The notes under the pieces are model-generated. The model worked only from the letters and a program-made list of their open reading frames with translations. It ran no database searches and had not been told where the DNA came from. From Cellulosilyticum ruminicola JCM 14822 (GTDB lineage: Bacteria > Bacillota > Clostridia > Lachnospirales > Cellulosilyticaceae): a stretch of DNA of 64,000 nt. The stretch is taken from NCBI RefSeq assembly GCF_001311925.1, contig NZ_BBCG01000007.1:45757-109756 (forward strand), written 5' to 3'. The position numbers were made by a program, and so were the translations under genes. This document shows positions 38,202 to 47,918 of this stretch, one piece after another (the stretch's first letter is position 1; the number at the start of each line of letters is the position of its first letter).

Positions 38202-38244
38202 TTTTACTAAAAACTATTGATTTATTTTACTAAAATTTTATAAT
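38202..38244 (+). promoter_or_regulatory. galK promoter with two putative GalR operators
   Basis: Palindrome TTTTACTAAAA occurs at 38202-38212 and 38225-38235, centres 23 bp apart (about two helical turns). The second lies between the -35 (TTGATT, 38217-38222) and -10 (TATAAT, 38239-38244), where repressor would exclude polymerase. Confidence 0.65.
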
Positions 38245-38295
38245 AAAACTAAGAAAAGTTTTACCCATATATTTATTTACTTTTAGGAGGATTTT

Positions 38296-39465
38296 ATGAA
38301 CGTATTAGAACTGCAAAATCAATTTAAAGTATTATTTGGTGAATCAGCTGCACATACATTTTTTGCTCCAGGGCGTGTAAATCTTATTGGTGAACATATT
38401 GATTACAATGGGGGCCTTGTATTTCCTTGTGCCATTACCTTAGGTACATATGCACTTGTAAGCATTCGTGAAGATGAGAATTTCGCTGTTTACTCTGAAA
38501 ACTTTAAAGAACTTGGTATTATAAATATTTCTATAAATGACCTTGAATACCGTAAAGAAGATAATTGGACAAATTACTTAAAAGCTGTTTTAAAATTCCT
38601 TTTAGAATCAGGTCATGAAATTCCTCACGGATTAAATATCCTTATATATGGTAATATTCCAAATGGTTCAGGACTTTCATCTTCTGCTTCTTTAGAAATC
38701 TTAGTAAGTAAACTCTTTAGTATGATGTATGATTTAGACCTTAAGCCAACTGAAATGGCTCTTTTAGGTAAAAAAGTTGAAAATGAATATATGGGTGTAA
38801 GCAGCGGTATTATGGATCAATTCGCTATTGCACTTGGCAAAAAAAATAGTGCCCTTCTCTTAAATTGTGGCACACAAGAATTTGAACATATTCCATTTGT
38901 ATTGGATGGTTATCAAATCGTCATTATGAATACTAATAAACGTCGCGAACTTGCAGACTCTAAATATAATGAACGTTTTAATGAATGTACACAATCGCTT
39001 ACTATTCTTAAACAAACTTATCCACAAATTAGTGCAATTTGTGATTTAGGTGAAAAAGAACTCGAGAAACTTGATAAGGTTATTACTGATCCTATCCTTT
39101 ATAAACGTACAAAGCATGCTATTTCTGAAAATTTACGTGTAATTGCTGCGACAAAAGCACTTGAAAATAATGACCTTGTAACTTTCGGAAAGCTCTTAAA
39201 TGGTTCTCATGCTTCTCTTAGAGATGATTATGAAGTAACAGGCAAAGAACTTGATACGCTTGTAGAAGCTGCTCTCGCTGAAGAAGGCACATTAGGGGCA
39301 CGTATGACTGGAGCTGGTTTCGGCGGCTGTGCGATTGCTATTGTAAAAACTGAAAATGTAGATAACTTTATGGCAAATGTAGGCGCTAAATATAAAGAAG
39401 TCATTGGATATGATGTAACATTCTATATTGCTTCTATTGGAAATGGCCCTTGTGAAATTAAATAA
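38296..39465 (+). CDS. galK: Galactokinase
   Basis: 389 aa. GHMP signatures: RVNLIGEHIDYNGG (galactose-binding, about 27-40), PNGSGLSSSASLE (phosphate loop) and MTGAGFGGCAI. Makes galactose 1-phosphate. First gene of galKET; AGGAGG 8 nt before ATG. Confidence 0.97.
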   Translation: MNVLELQNQFKVLFGESAAHTFFAPGRVNLIGEHIDYNGGLVFPCAITLGTYALVSIREDENFAVYSENFKELGIINISINDLEYRKEDNWTNYLKAVLKFLLESGHEIPHGLNILIYGNIPNGSGLSSSASLEILVSKLFSMMYDLDLKPTEMALLGKKVENEYMGVSSGIMDQFAIALGKKNSALLLNCGTQEFEHIPFVLDGYQIVIMNTNKRRELADSKYNERFNECTQSLTILKQTYPQISAICDLGEKELEKLDKVITDPILYKRTKHAISENLRVIAATKALENNDLVTFGKLLNGSHASLRDDYEVTGKELDTLVEAALAEEGTLGARMTGAGFGGCAIAIVKTENVDNFMANVGAKYKEVIGYDVTFYIASIGNGPCEIK

Positions 39466-39510
39466 ATTCATCTAATAAAATTATGACTTAATAAAAAGGA
39501 GATTATAGAT

Positions 39511-40503
39511 ATGAAAATTTTAGTTGTTGGTGGTGCTGGTTATATCGGTTCTCATGCCGTTAAACAACTTCTCGAAAAAAGAATTGAAGTTGTAGTTATT
39601 GATAATCTTGCCACAGGACATATTGAAAGTATTCCTGAAAATGTACCTTTCTATCAAGTAGACATTCGCTACAAGGATGAACTTAAAGCCGTATTTGAAA
39701 AAGAAAAAGTTGATGGCGTCATTCATTTTGCAGCCAATTCACTTGTTGGGGAATCTATGACAAATCCTCTTAAATACTATAATAATAACGTATGTGGTAC
39801 GCAAACGCTTCTAGAAGTGCTCGTAGAAGCCCACGTAAAATATATTGTTTTCTCTTCTACTGCTGCAACTTATGGAGACATTAAAACAATGCCTATTACA
39901 GAAGATATGACAACTTGCCCTACAAATACATATGGGGAAACAAAGCTTGCCATTGAAAAAATGCTTAAATGGACCTGTGCTGCACACGACCTTAACTATG
40001 TATGTCTCCGATACTTTAATGTCGCTGGTGCAGATATTAATGGCTTAATCGGTGAAGCTCATACAACTGAAACTCACCTTATTCCACTTATTCTTCAAGT
40101 CCCCCTTGGACAAAGAGAATTTATCACTGTGTTTGGTAATGACTATCCTACTAATGACGGAACTTGCATTAGAGATTATATTCATGTTACAGACTTAGTT
40201 GATGCCCATATCCTTGCCTTAAATTACTTAATGAAAGGCGGCGAAAGTAATATCTTTAACTTAGGTAGTAATACAGGTTACTCTGTACTTGAAATGATTG
40301 AAGCTGCTAGAGAGGTAACTGGTCATCCAATCCCTCTTAAACTGGGCGAGCGTCGTAGTGGCGATCCAGCACTTCTCATTGCTTCTTCTCAAAAAGCTAA
40401 AGATGTACTTGGATGGGAACCTCAATTTACAGATATTAAAGGAATTATTGCTTCTGCTTGGAAATGGCATAATTCACATCCTAATGGTTATAAAGGAGTT
40501 TAG
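39511..40503 (+). CDS. galE: UDP-glucose 4-epimerase
   Basis: 330 aa extended SDR: GGAGYIGSH (7-15) for NAD, SSTAATYG and the catalytic YGETK. DGTCIRDYIHVTDL is typical. Interconverts UDP-galactose and UDP-glucose and can also feed the surface-glycan genes downstream. Confidence 0.96.
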   Translation: MKILVVGGAGYIGSHAVKQLLEKRIEVVVIDNLATGHIESIPENVPFYQVDIRYKDELKAVFEKEKVDGVIHFAANSLVGESMTNPLKYYNNNVCGTQTLLEVLVEAHVKYIVFSSTAATYGDIKTMPITEDMTTCPTNTYGETKLAIEKMLKWTCAAHDLNYVCLRYFNVAGADINGLIGEAHTTETHLIPLILQVPLGQREFITVFGNDYPTNDGTCIRDYIHVTDLVDAHILALNYLMKGGESNIFNLGSNTGYSVLEMIEAAREVTGHPIPLKLGERRSGDPALLIASSQKAKDVLGWEPQFTDIKGIIASAWKWHNSHPNGYKGV

Positions 40504-40505
40504 TT

Positions 40506-41981
40506 ATGAATCGTTTATATACACTTATTGATACCCTCATTGCTCATGGTATTCAAAATGGTCTCATTACAAAACGTGATGAAATCTATGTACGTAATCG
40601 TTTACTTGCTGCTTTTAAAGCACCTGAATATGAAACAATAAATGAAGTATGTGACTTAAATTTATATGAAACATTAGATGCACTCGCTGCTCTTGCAGTG
40701 GCTAGAGGACTTATTGAAGATAGCGTCGCTGAAAAAGATATTTTCACAAGTAACTTAATGAATTACTTCTTGCCAGTACCTTCCATGGTAGAAGATAAAT
40801 TCTGGCTACTTTATGAAAAAGATCCTAAGCTTGCCACAAACTATTTTTATCATTTAAGCCAAAATGTAAACTACGTTAAAATGAGCCGTATTGCAAAAAA
40901 TGTGCAATTTAAATCAGCTTCTCCATATGGTGATATTGATATTACTATCAATCTTTCAAAACCAGAAAAAGATCCTAAAGAAATTGCACGTCTTAAAACA
41001 GCACCTCCTAACAAATATCCTTCTTGTTTACTTTGCATTGAAAACGAAGGCTATGATGGCTCGCTGTGCTTACCAGACCGCGCAAATCACCGTACAATTG
41101 CTGTAGAACTTAATAAACGTAACTGGAGACTTCAATATTCTCCATACCTTTACTACAATGAACATTGCATTTTCTTATCTGAAACCCATGAACCTATGCA
41201 TATTAGTAAAGATAGTTTTTACACTTTATTATCTTTCGTAAAACTATTCCCACACTACTTCATTGGTTCAAATGCAGATTTACCAATCGTAGGCGGTTCT
41301 ATTTTATCTCATGAGCACTATCAAGGTGGATGTTATGAGTTTCCTCTTCACCTAGCAAAATCTTTATATGCATTTAAAATAGAAAAATATCCTACAGTAA
41401 GTTGTAATGTTCTTAACTGGCCAATGTCTACTATTGAACTTACAGCTGATTACTTAGATGATGTAGCTGAATGTGCTAATTACATATTTGAAACATGGAA
41501 AACTTATAGCGATGACTCAGCTGATATTTTGGCATTTACAGGTGATACACCTCACAATACAGTCACACCAGTTGCTAAAATGAAAGATGGCAAATTCTCT
41601 ATGCTCATTGTACTCCGTAACAATCGTACAACAGATGAACATCCACTGGGCATATTCCATCCACATGCAGATGTTCAACACGTCAAAAAGGAAAATATCG
41701 GACTTATTGAAGTAATGGGACTTGCTATTTTACCAGGCCGCTTACTTTATGAACTTGAAACAATCAAAGCTTATATTCAAGGTGATGGAACTGCCAAAGT
41801 AGCAGATTATCATCTTCCATGGGCTAAAGAACTTAAAGCGTCTTACACAGGCAGCAATCTTACAACTTACGTTCAAGAAGCACTTGGTAAAAAATTCACT
41901 CGCGTCTTAGAAGACGCTGGTGTATTCAAGCTTACAGAAGAAGGTATTCAACACTTCAAATCCTTTACAAACTCACTTTAA
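40506..41981 (+). CDS. galT: UDP-glucose-hexose-1-phosphate uridylyltransferase, type 2
   Basis: 491 aa, the long Firmicutes GalT type. Contains GGSILSHEHYQGG, PSCLLCIENEGYDG and IFHPHADVQHV. It starts 2 bp after galE; the galE end carries its ribosome site. Confidence 0.95.
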   Translation: MNRLYTLIDTLIAHGIQNGLITKRDEIYVRNRLLAAFKAPEYETINEVCDLNLYETLDALAALAVARGLIEDSVAEKDIFTSNLMNYFLPVPSMVEDKFWLLYEKDPKLATNYFYHLSQNVNYVKMSRIAKNVQFKSASPYGDIDITINLSKPEKDPKEIARLKTAPPNKYPSCLLCIENEGYDGSLCLPDRANHRTIAVELNKRNWRLQYSPYLYYNEHCIFLSETHEPMHISKDSFYTLLSFVKLFPHYFIGSNADLPIVGGSILSHEHYQGGCYEFPLHLAKSLYAFKIEKYPTVSCNVLNWPMSTIELTADYLDDVAECANYIFETWKTYSDDSADILAFTGDTPHNTVTPVAKMKDGKFSMLIVLRNNRTTDEHPLGIFHPHADVQHVKKENIGLIEVMGLAILPGRLLYELETIKAYIQGDGTAKVADYHLPWAKELKASYTGSNLTTYVQEALGKKFTRVLEDAGVFKLTEEGIQHFKSFTNSL

Positions 41982-42011
41982 CAAAGTATACTTTGCTTAA
42001 CTTATTTAAAC

Positions 42012-42050
42012 AACAAAAAAGGATGTCTCTACGAGCATCCTTTTTGTTTA
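42012..42050. terminator. Bidirectional terminator
   Basis: AACAAAAAAGGATG / CATCCTTTTTGTT stem between convergent galT and uppP; it overlaps the uppP stop. Confidence 0.85.
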
Positions 42051-42883
42051 GCCAAATATACCTAAACCTACTGTTACTACACCAAGAATTAAAGTATAAA
42101 TAGCAAAAATCTTATATTTATCTGTTTTTACAAGATAATCTATCATTTTAATAGAAATGAAACCTACAACTGCTGAAACAACGAAGCCTACAATCATTGG
42201 TACAATCTCTACTGTAGCACCTATTTCCATAGCATCTTTGATTTCTACAAAGCTTCCTGCAAAAATAGCTGGAATTCCTAAAATAAATGAAAATTGTACT
42301 GCAAATTGTTTTGAGAAACCTCTAATTAATGAGCTACCAATTGTTGAACCTGATCTAGATACACCTGGAAGTAAGGCAAAACCTTGGAATAATCCAATGA
42401 ATAATGCATCTTTGTAAGTCATCTCTTTAGTCCCTTTAGTTCCATTATCCTTACGATCTGAAATAAATAAAACTGCAGATGTAAAGAGGAAACAGCATCC
42501 TAAAAAGATTAAACTTCCTGATTGAACAATACTATCATAAATAGATTTAAATGGATAAATGATAGCAAGCGGAATACTTGCCACAATATACATCATAATC
42601 ATCTTACGTTCATCATTCATATTTTTTAAACTAAACTTTAATGTAAAGATATCACCCAACATACGAAAGGCTTCTTGAATAAGCTTCCAAATTGTTTCAT
42701 GAAAAGCAATAAATACAGCAACTAATGTTCCTAAATGTAAAAGTGCCATAACGAATGTGGCTGCTGAACCTTGCATATTAGGAGAAAAATGCTGGAATAA
42801 GGCAATATGCCTGAACTTGAAACAGGTAAAAATTCTGTAATCCCTTGAATAATACCTTGTACAATGGCTTCTAAAATTGTCAT
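42048..42883 (-). pseudogene. uppP: Undecaprenyl-diphosphatase UppP, frameshifted near the N-terminus
   Basis: ATG 42883 (AGGAG 8 nt upstream) begins MTILEAIVQGIIQGITEFLP VSSSG, the normal UppP start, but a base is missing at about 42809 in the G-H of the conserved SSSGH motif; the correct frame resumes as HIALFQHFSPN and runs to the stop with FQGFALLPGVSRSGSTI intact. Eight membrane helices. The enzyme recycles the lipid carrier for cell wall and surface glycans, so a null allele would be surprising unless a paralogue exists. Confidence 0.85.
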
Positions 42884-43007
42884 ATGTACAACTCCTATCT
42901 TTATAATTATATGATTGTATTAGATTTTTGACCAAATACTTTCCTATTATACAACTTACTGCCTCATAAAACTATAAATATTTTATTTTTAATCTAATTT
43001 TCATTTT

Positions 43008-44441
43008 TTATACTTCAGTAGGTGTAAAGCGGATACGTACTTCTGGTAATTTCTCTACTTTTGCATAATAATTTTCTAACCAATCCTCACCTTGACTTGG
43101 ATCATTTTCACCTGTAGCTGGTGGTGCAAAAATTTTAAGTGTTAAATCTGTTTCACCTTCTAATGGTTTTTCAAAAAACGCAGACATTAAATCAATATTT
43201 TTAGCCTTTGGTGATTTATAGAACCATTTCCCATTAAGCTCCATCATATAGTTTTCTTCTCCTTCAAAAATGACTTCACAGAAAGTAGGATTTTTTTCAA
43301 AATGAAGAGGCATAGCAAGTCCTGTTGCATCTTCTGCACCTCCCCAACGAAGTGTCATTGGTAATTTTACTTCTTCACCTTGAATCACTTCTGGCATAAA
43401 GTAATCTTCATGAATCATTTCTTTATACATTTTAAAAATAGGCTGTTCAATGCCCACTTCATTATTATTAGGATCTTCTATTTCAAGTCCAAGACGTCCT
43501 CTATCTCTAAATTGATACATTGTAAAACCTGTAAACCAAGTCGCATTGTCTTCTCTAATGCGGTCTAAGAAGTCTCTTACCATAGTAGCTTGCTCATAAG
43601 GTCCTGTTACATCGCCATCTGCATTAAATTCTGCCATTACCATAGGTTTACTTACTCCACCATTAAGCTCCTTATAACGCTCAAATGTAGCTTTTGTAAG
43701 GGCATATGTATTCTCATTTTTATAGCGGGCATGACTTGTTCCCCCTGTTTCTGCTATATCATATGGCCATCCCCAGTGAAGTGCTAAATATTTATCTACC
43801 GACCATACATCTGCTGCTAATATAGTTTGTTTAAATTCATCTTCTTTTTCAAGCCTATTACTTTCTAATTTCTGAATATCAGCTGCACAAATAACTGTTT
43901 TCACATTTGGAGCATATTCCTTAATTATGTTATGAAATCTTACAAAGAAATCTGCTACTTCTTGATAGCTATAGCGTTTATTATGTGTAAACCAGTTCCC
44001 TGTAGCTTCATGATTAATTCTAAGAAACATACGCCCAAAAGTACGTAGCTCCTTAGCTACTGCAATTAGATATTCATCACTTAAACCACAGTCAATAGTT
44101 AATGTTAAATTTACATCTTGTCCATGACGACGAATATCTCTCATATATGTAAAAGGTTCATCATTTAAGTTTCCCCCAAGGCCGCCTTTATAAGTGAAGT
44201 AATCATCATAAGGGTAGTCCCAAGCAAACTTTACATCATCACTTGCATGTGCCACGCTGGCACGTCTTGGCCATCCTGCATCCATTGGATAGTAACAATA
44301 CATTAAACTAATAGCGCGATGAGGTCTGCCCATCTTATATAAGATATAATCTTGATTAACATATTCTCCTCTTTCGCTGCCATCTCCTAAATCTACTGCA
44401 CATTTCGCTTTGCCCATATGTAATTTATAAATTTTATTCAT
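43008..44441 (-). CDS. Glycoside hydrolase-like protein, clan GH-A fold (GH26-like)
   Basis: 477 aa, no signal peptide, so probably cytoplasmic. RINHEATGNWF (about 148-158) looks like the acid/base Glu of GH26-type barrels, and KPMVMAEFNADGD (about 262-274) like the nucleophile Glu; a beta-rich C-terminal domain follows (350-477). Mannan or mixed-linkage oligosaccharides are plausible substrates. AGGAGG precedes the ATG. Exact family not certain. Confidence 0.55.
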   Translation of the reverse strand: MNKIYKLHMGKAKCAVDLGDGSERGEYVNQDYILYKMGRPHRAISLMYCYYPMDAGWPRRASVAHASDDVKFAWDYPYDDYFTYKGGLGGNLNDEPFTYMRDIRRHGQDVNLTLTIDCGLSDEYLIAVAKELRTFGRMFLRINHEATGNWFTHNKRYSYQEVADFFVRFHNIIKEYAPNVKTVICAADIQKLESNRLEKEDEFKQTILAADVWSVDKYLALHWGWPYDIAETGGTSHARYKNENTYALTKATFERYKELNGGVSKPMVMAEFNADGDVTGPYEQATMVRDFLDRIREDNATWFTGFTMYQFRDRGRLGLEIEDPNNNEVGIEQPIFKMYKEMIHEDYFMPEVIQGEEVKLPMTLRWGGAEDATGLAMPLHFEKNPTFCEVIFEGEENYMMELNGKWFYKSPKAKNIDLMSAFFEKPLEGETDLTLKIFAPPATGENDPSQGEDWLENYYAKVEKLPEVRIRFTPTEV

Positions 44442-44624
44442 ACTCTCCTCCTAAATATTTGTTACATATTTATCTTCCTTTATACATTGTTTTAATTATA
44501 ATTCACCAATCACTTTTTGATAATCTAATAATCTAGATATCATTTCCCCTAATTTTTATACATTTATTATTTATTTTATAGTCATTAGTGTATCTTATCT
44601 CTAAATTTTTAATTTATTTTCCCT

Positions 44625-44669
44625 AAAAAATAAGAGTAATCGTTATAACTTTTTACACAACGATTACTC
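44625..44669 (-). terminator. Terminator of the CapF-CapG pair
   Basis: GAGTAATCGTT / AACGATTACTC stem with U-rich tail, 31 bp past the epimerase stop. Confidence 0.8.
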
Positions 44670-44699
44670 CTTGTTCTATCTAAGCCTCTAAATACATTT

Positions 44700-45824
44700 T
44701 TATTTTTGCCATACCGTTTTATTAACAATATGGGTGTAGCTTTGAATCAATCTTACAACTTTAGCTGAAACATTGGTATCTTCATAATCCCATGGCATTG
44801 CCTTTTCTTCTTTATTAATTTGCATACTTACCGCCACACCTATTGCTTCTAATATATCCTTTTCTGTAATCCCACCTATAACAACAGTACCACTATCTAA
44901 AACTTCTGGTCTTTCTGTAGAAGTACGTATAAGTACCCCTGGAAAATCTAACATAGCGCTTTCTTCTGATAATGTTCCACTATCAGATAAAACGCAGTAG
45001 CTATTAGTCTGCAATTTAATATAATCAATAAATCCAAATGGTTTTAGACTTTGTACTAACAGATGGAATTTAAAATCTCTTTGATCTATAAATTTCTTAC
45101 TTCTAGGATGGGTTGAATAAATCACTGGCATTTGATATTTCTCTGCAATACCATTAATGGCATTCATTAAAGACATAAAGTTTTGCTCAATATCAATATT
45201 CTCTTCACGATGAGCTGATACCAAGATGTAATTATTTGTTTTTAATCCCAATCTCTCTAACACATCACTTTTATTAAACTTCTCCTGATGTGCTCTAAGT
45301 ACTTCCTGCATAGGAGAACCTATTACAAATATTGTTTTGCCATCTATACCTTCACTTAATAAATAACGCCTTGCATGCTGAGTATAAGGTAAGTTAATAT
45401 CTGATATATGGTCTACTATTTTTCGATTAATCATTTCAGATACATTCCAGTCCCAACATCTATTGCCTGCTTCCATATGAAAGATAGGAATTTTAAGTCT
45501 CTTAGCAGAAATAGCTGCTAGTGCTGAATTGGTGTCTCCTAATACCAAAACAGCTTCTGGCTTTACTTTTTGTAAGATAGCGTAAGATTTAGCAATAATA
45601 TTCCCCATAGTCTCCCCTAAATCCTTTCCTACACTATCCAAGTAATAATCCGGTGCACGAAGATCTAAGTCTTTAAAAAAAACTTCATTTAATGTATAAT
45701 CCCAGTTTTGTCCTGTATGCACTAGGGTATGATCAAAATATTTATCACATGCTTTAATTGTCTCTGAAAGTCTAATAATTTCAGGCCTCGTACCTATAAT
45801 TGTCATAACCTTAAGTTTTTCCAT
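44700..45824 (-). CDS. Non-hydrolysing UDP-GlcNAc 2-epimerase family (CapG/FnlC type)
   Basis: 374 aa from ATG 45824, whose ribosome site is coded in the last codons of the upstream gene. VMTIIGTRPEIIRLSETI, VHTGQNWDYTLNEVFF, GDTNSALAA and SDSGTLSEESAMLD are family motifs; the HTGQNWD form is that of the FucNAc branch (last step to UDP-N-acetyl-L-fucosamine). Paired with the CapF-like gene 1 bp away. Confidence 0.85.
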   Translation of the reverse strand: MEKLKVMTIIGTRPEIIRLSETIKACDKYFDHTLVHTGQNWDYTLNEVFFKDLDLRAPDYYLDSVGKDLGETMGNIIAKSYAILQKVKPEAVLVLGDTNSALAAISAKRLKIPIFHMEAGNRCWDWNVSEMINRKIVDHISDINLPYTQHARRYLLSEGIDGKTIFVIGSPMQEVLRAHQEKFNKSDVLERLGLKTNNYILVSAHREENIDIEQNFMSLMNAINGIAEKYQMPVIYSTHPRSKKFIDQRDFKFHLLVQSLKPFGFIDYIKLQTNSYCVLSDSGTLSEESAMLDFPGVLIRTSTERPEVLDSGTVVIGGITEKDILEAIGVAVSMQINKEEKAMPWDYEDTNVSAKVVRLIQSYTHIVNKTVWQK

Positions 45825-45825
45825 G

Positions 45826-46938
45826 CTAAACCTCCTCATAATACGTATCTGGATGATCTGAATCAAAGCATTCATTACACCATATAAAGGTGATTAAGTC
45901 TTCTTCTCCTTCATTACTAATACTATGAGTATAACCTACTGGAATATCTATAACTTCTAACTTTTCACCACTGACATGATAGGTAATCACTTTATCCGTT
46001 CCTATTTTTCTAAATTTAATACAGCCCTTGCCATATACTACAAGGAATTTCTCGACCTTCGTATGATGCCAATGATTTCCCTTTGTAATACCTGGCTTTG
46101 CTATATTTACAGAAAACTGACCTTTCTCCGCGGTTTTAATAATCTCTGTAAAGCTACCTCTTTGATCTATATGCATCACTAATGGATATTTAAATTCCTC
46201 TTCTGGTAAATAACTTGTATAAGTACTATATAATACTTTACTAAAATCATCACTCACTTTAGGCACATCTAAATTCGTCCTACTTGCCTTAAAAGCATAT
46301 AACAAACTTGTAATTTCCCCTAATGTGACTGTATAAACTTTAGGTATCTTATAATAATACTTTTCATAAGCTCTATTCTTATCTTCTATAGCATTTATAA
46401 TTTCCTCTACAACATCATCAATATATACAAGCTGTAAACTAATACTAGGATCAGTTACTGTAATTGGTAAATCTCTTGCAATATTATAACAAAACGTAGC
46501 CACAGCGCTGTTATAATTAGGCTTACACCACTTGCCAAATACATTAGGTAACCGATAAATGCAAACTTTATTACCACTTTCCTCCCCATACTTAATCAGT
46601 ACTTCTTCTCCAGCTTTTTTACTTTTGCCATATAAATTATCTCTCTGAGCTTGTATAGATGAGGTAACAATAATAGGCGCTTTATTATTCGTTTTCTTCA
46701 ACTTTTCTATAAGTTCCTTTGTAAAATCACAATTTCCTTGCATAAACTCTTCTTCAGATTTCGGTCTATTAATTCCTGCTAAATGAATCACACAATCACA
46801 AATCTCGCAATAGGATTCTAATAATTCCTTAGGCATATTAATATCATATTCTAATACTTCATGTATGCCCTCTTCTTTAATCCTTATCACCAAATTTTTG
46901 CCTATAAATCCTTTAGAACCTGTTATAAGCAGTTTCAT
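45826..46938 (-). CDS. CapF/FnlB-type bifunctional epimerase-reductase
   Basis: 370 aa. SDR N-domain (1-245: LLITGSKGFIGKNLVIRI, YGKSKKAGEE) and C-terminal cupin (about 255-370: GNHWHHTKVEKFLVVYGKG). This architecture is special to CapF, which acts between CapE and CapG in UDP-FucNAc synthesis. CapG-like gene follows directly; the CapE-like gene is 4.5 kb upstream. Confidence 0.9.
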   Translation of the reverse strand: MKLLITGSKGFIGKNLVIRIKEEGIHEVLEYDINMPKELLESYCEICDCVIHLAGINRPKSEEEFMQGNCDFTKELIEKLKKTNNKAPIIVTSSIQAQRDNLYGKSKKAGEEVLIKYGEESGNKVCIYRLPNVFGKWCKPNYNSAVATFCYNIARDLPITVTDPSISLQLVYIDDVVEEIINAIEDKNRAYEKYYYKIPKVYTVTLGEITSLLYAFKASRTNLDVPKVSDDFSKVLYSTYTSYLPEEEFKYPLVMHIDQRGSFTEIIKTAEKGQFSVNIAKPGITKGNHWHHTKVEKFLVVYGKGCIKFRKIGTDKVITYHVSGEKLEVIDIPVGYTHSISNEGEEDLITFIWCNECFDSDHPDTYYEEV

Positions 46939-47139
46939 TATATTTCACCTTAATCTAATCTCTCTATTTATTGTAATGCTGGATTTCTTGTACATATGCC
47001 ACTTATAGTTATTATATCCTAACGACATGTGCTAGATTATCTCAACTTATAAATAGGATAAATATGGTAATACATCAAACTGTATAATCCCTAAAATAAT
47101 TATACTAAGATCTATTTATCCAAATATTAAATGCTTAAT

Positions 47140-47675
47140 CTATCCAGTTTCTTTATTTCCAAGGCATTTGTTCATGAAATATGCGATGTTATGCCCTAAA
47201 ATTTTACTTTGAATCCTTGCTTTTAAGCCACTTATTGAATTGGCTAACACCTCATTGATATGGAATTGTTCTGCTAGCTGCGAGAATGTAGTTTCTATAC
47301 ATCTTCGATGCTTACTGATCCAGTTTCTTAAATCTTTTGGGTAAGGGTTCTTACTGTTATTTCTTTTTAAAGCTAGCAAGATCATATTTTTATCATTTTT
47401 CAGTTCTTGGGCAATATGATCACCTATGTATCCTTTGTCACCTAGAACAATAGGTTGATAGACATCTGATAATAATTCCCATAGAATAGCACGATCATCT
47501 ACGTTGCCAGCTGTAATTTCAATTTCTGCAAGATAACCATCTAAAGTAACTGCAGCATGAAGCTTTAAACCGTAATAAGTCTCTTTTTTAGATGCACAGT
47601 AACCATAAGATGAAATATCTCTAAATCGTTTGCTAAAATGAGCTCTGACATATGATGTCCCCCTATTTTTGTGAT
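47140..47675 (-). mobile_element. IS982-family transposase relic
   Basis: FSKRFRDISSYGYCASKKET, KLHAAVTLDGYLAEIEITAG, VDDRAILWELL and VLGDKGYIGD, then KRNNSKNPYPKDLRNWISKH and RRCIETTFSQLAEQFHI to the C-terminus, in two frames joined near 47385. The N-terminal quarter is missing. It sits next to a cut glycosyltransferase gene. Confidence 0.8.
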
Positions 47676-47738
47676 GTAAAAGTAAGATATCATATGATTG
47701 GAGCTTATTCTACTTGTAAATTTAACTAGCACAACTCG

Positions 47739-47909
47739 TTATCTTACTAAGCATATACAATCTTGATTTGTTTGATGAATTAAGCTATTTCCTGCATACT
47801 TCATAAATAATTCCATTCGCCTATCTGTCCATTTTTTTGTTCGTGCTTTAATAAAAATTTCCTCTAATTTAGGATGTATATGATTCTTTGATAAAAAACA
47901 ATTACTTAT
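47739..47909 (-). pseudogene. Glycosyltransferase N-terminal fragment next to the IS982 relic
   Basis: 57 codons: HPKLEEIFIKARTKKW, TDRRMELFMKYAGNSLIHQT. The pattern W-x-D-x-R-x-x-x-F-x-K-Y-x-x-x-S-x-x-x-Q-T matches the start of the glycosyltransferase at 53622 (WIDERIGIFEKYTLKSMKAQT). A GGAG site precedes it but the start codon appears as ATA. Probably cut by the IS982 element. Confidence 0.5.
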
Positions 47910-47918
47910 ATGCTCCTA

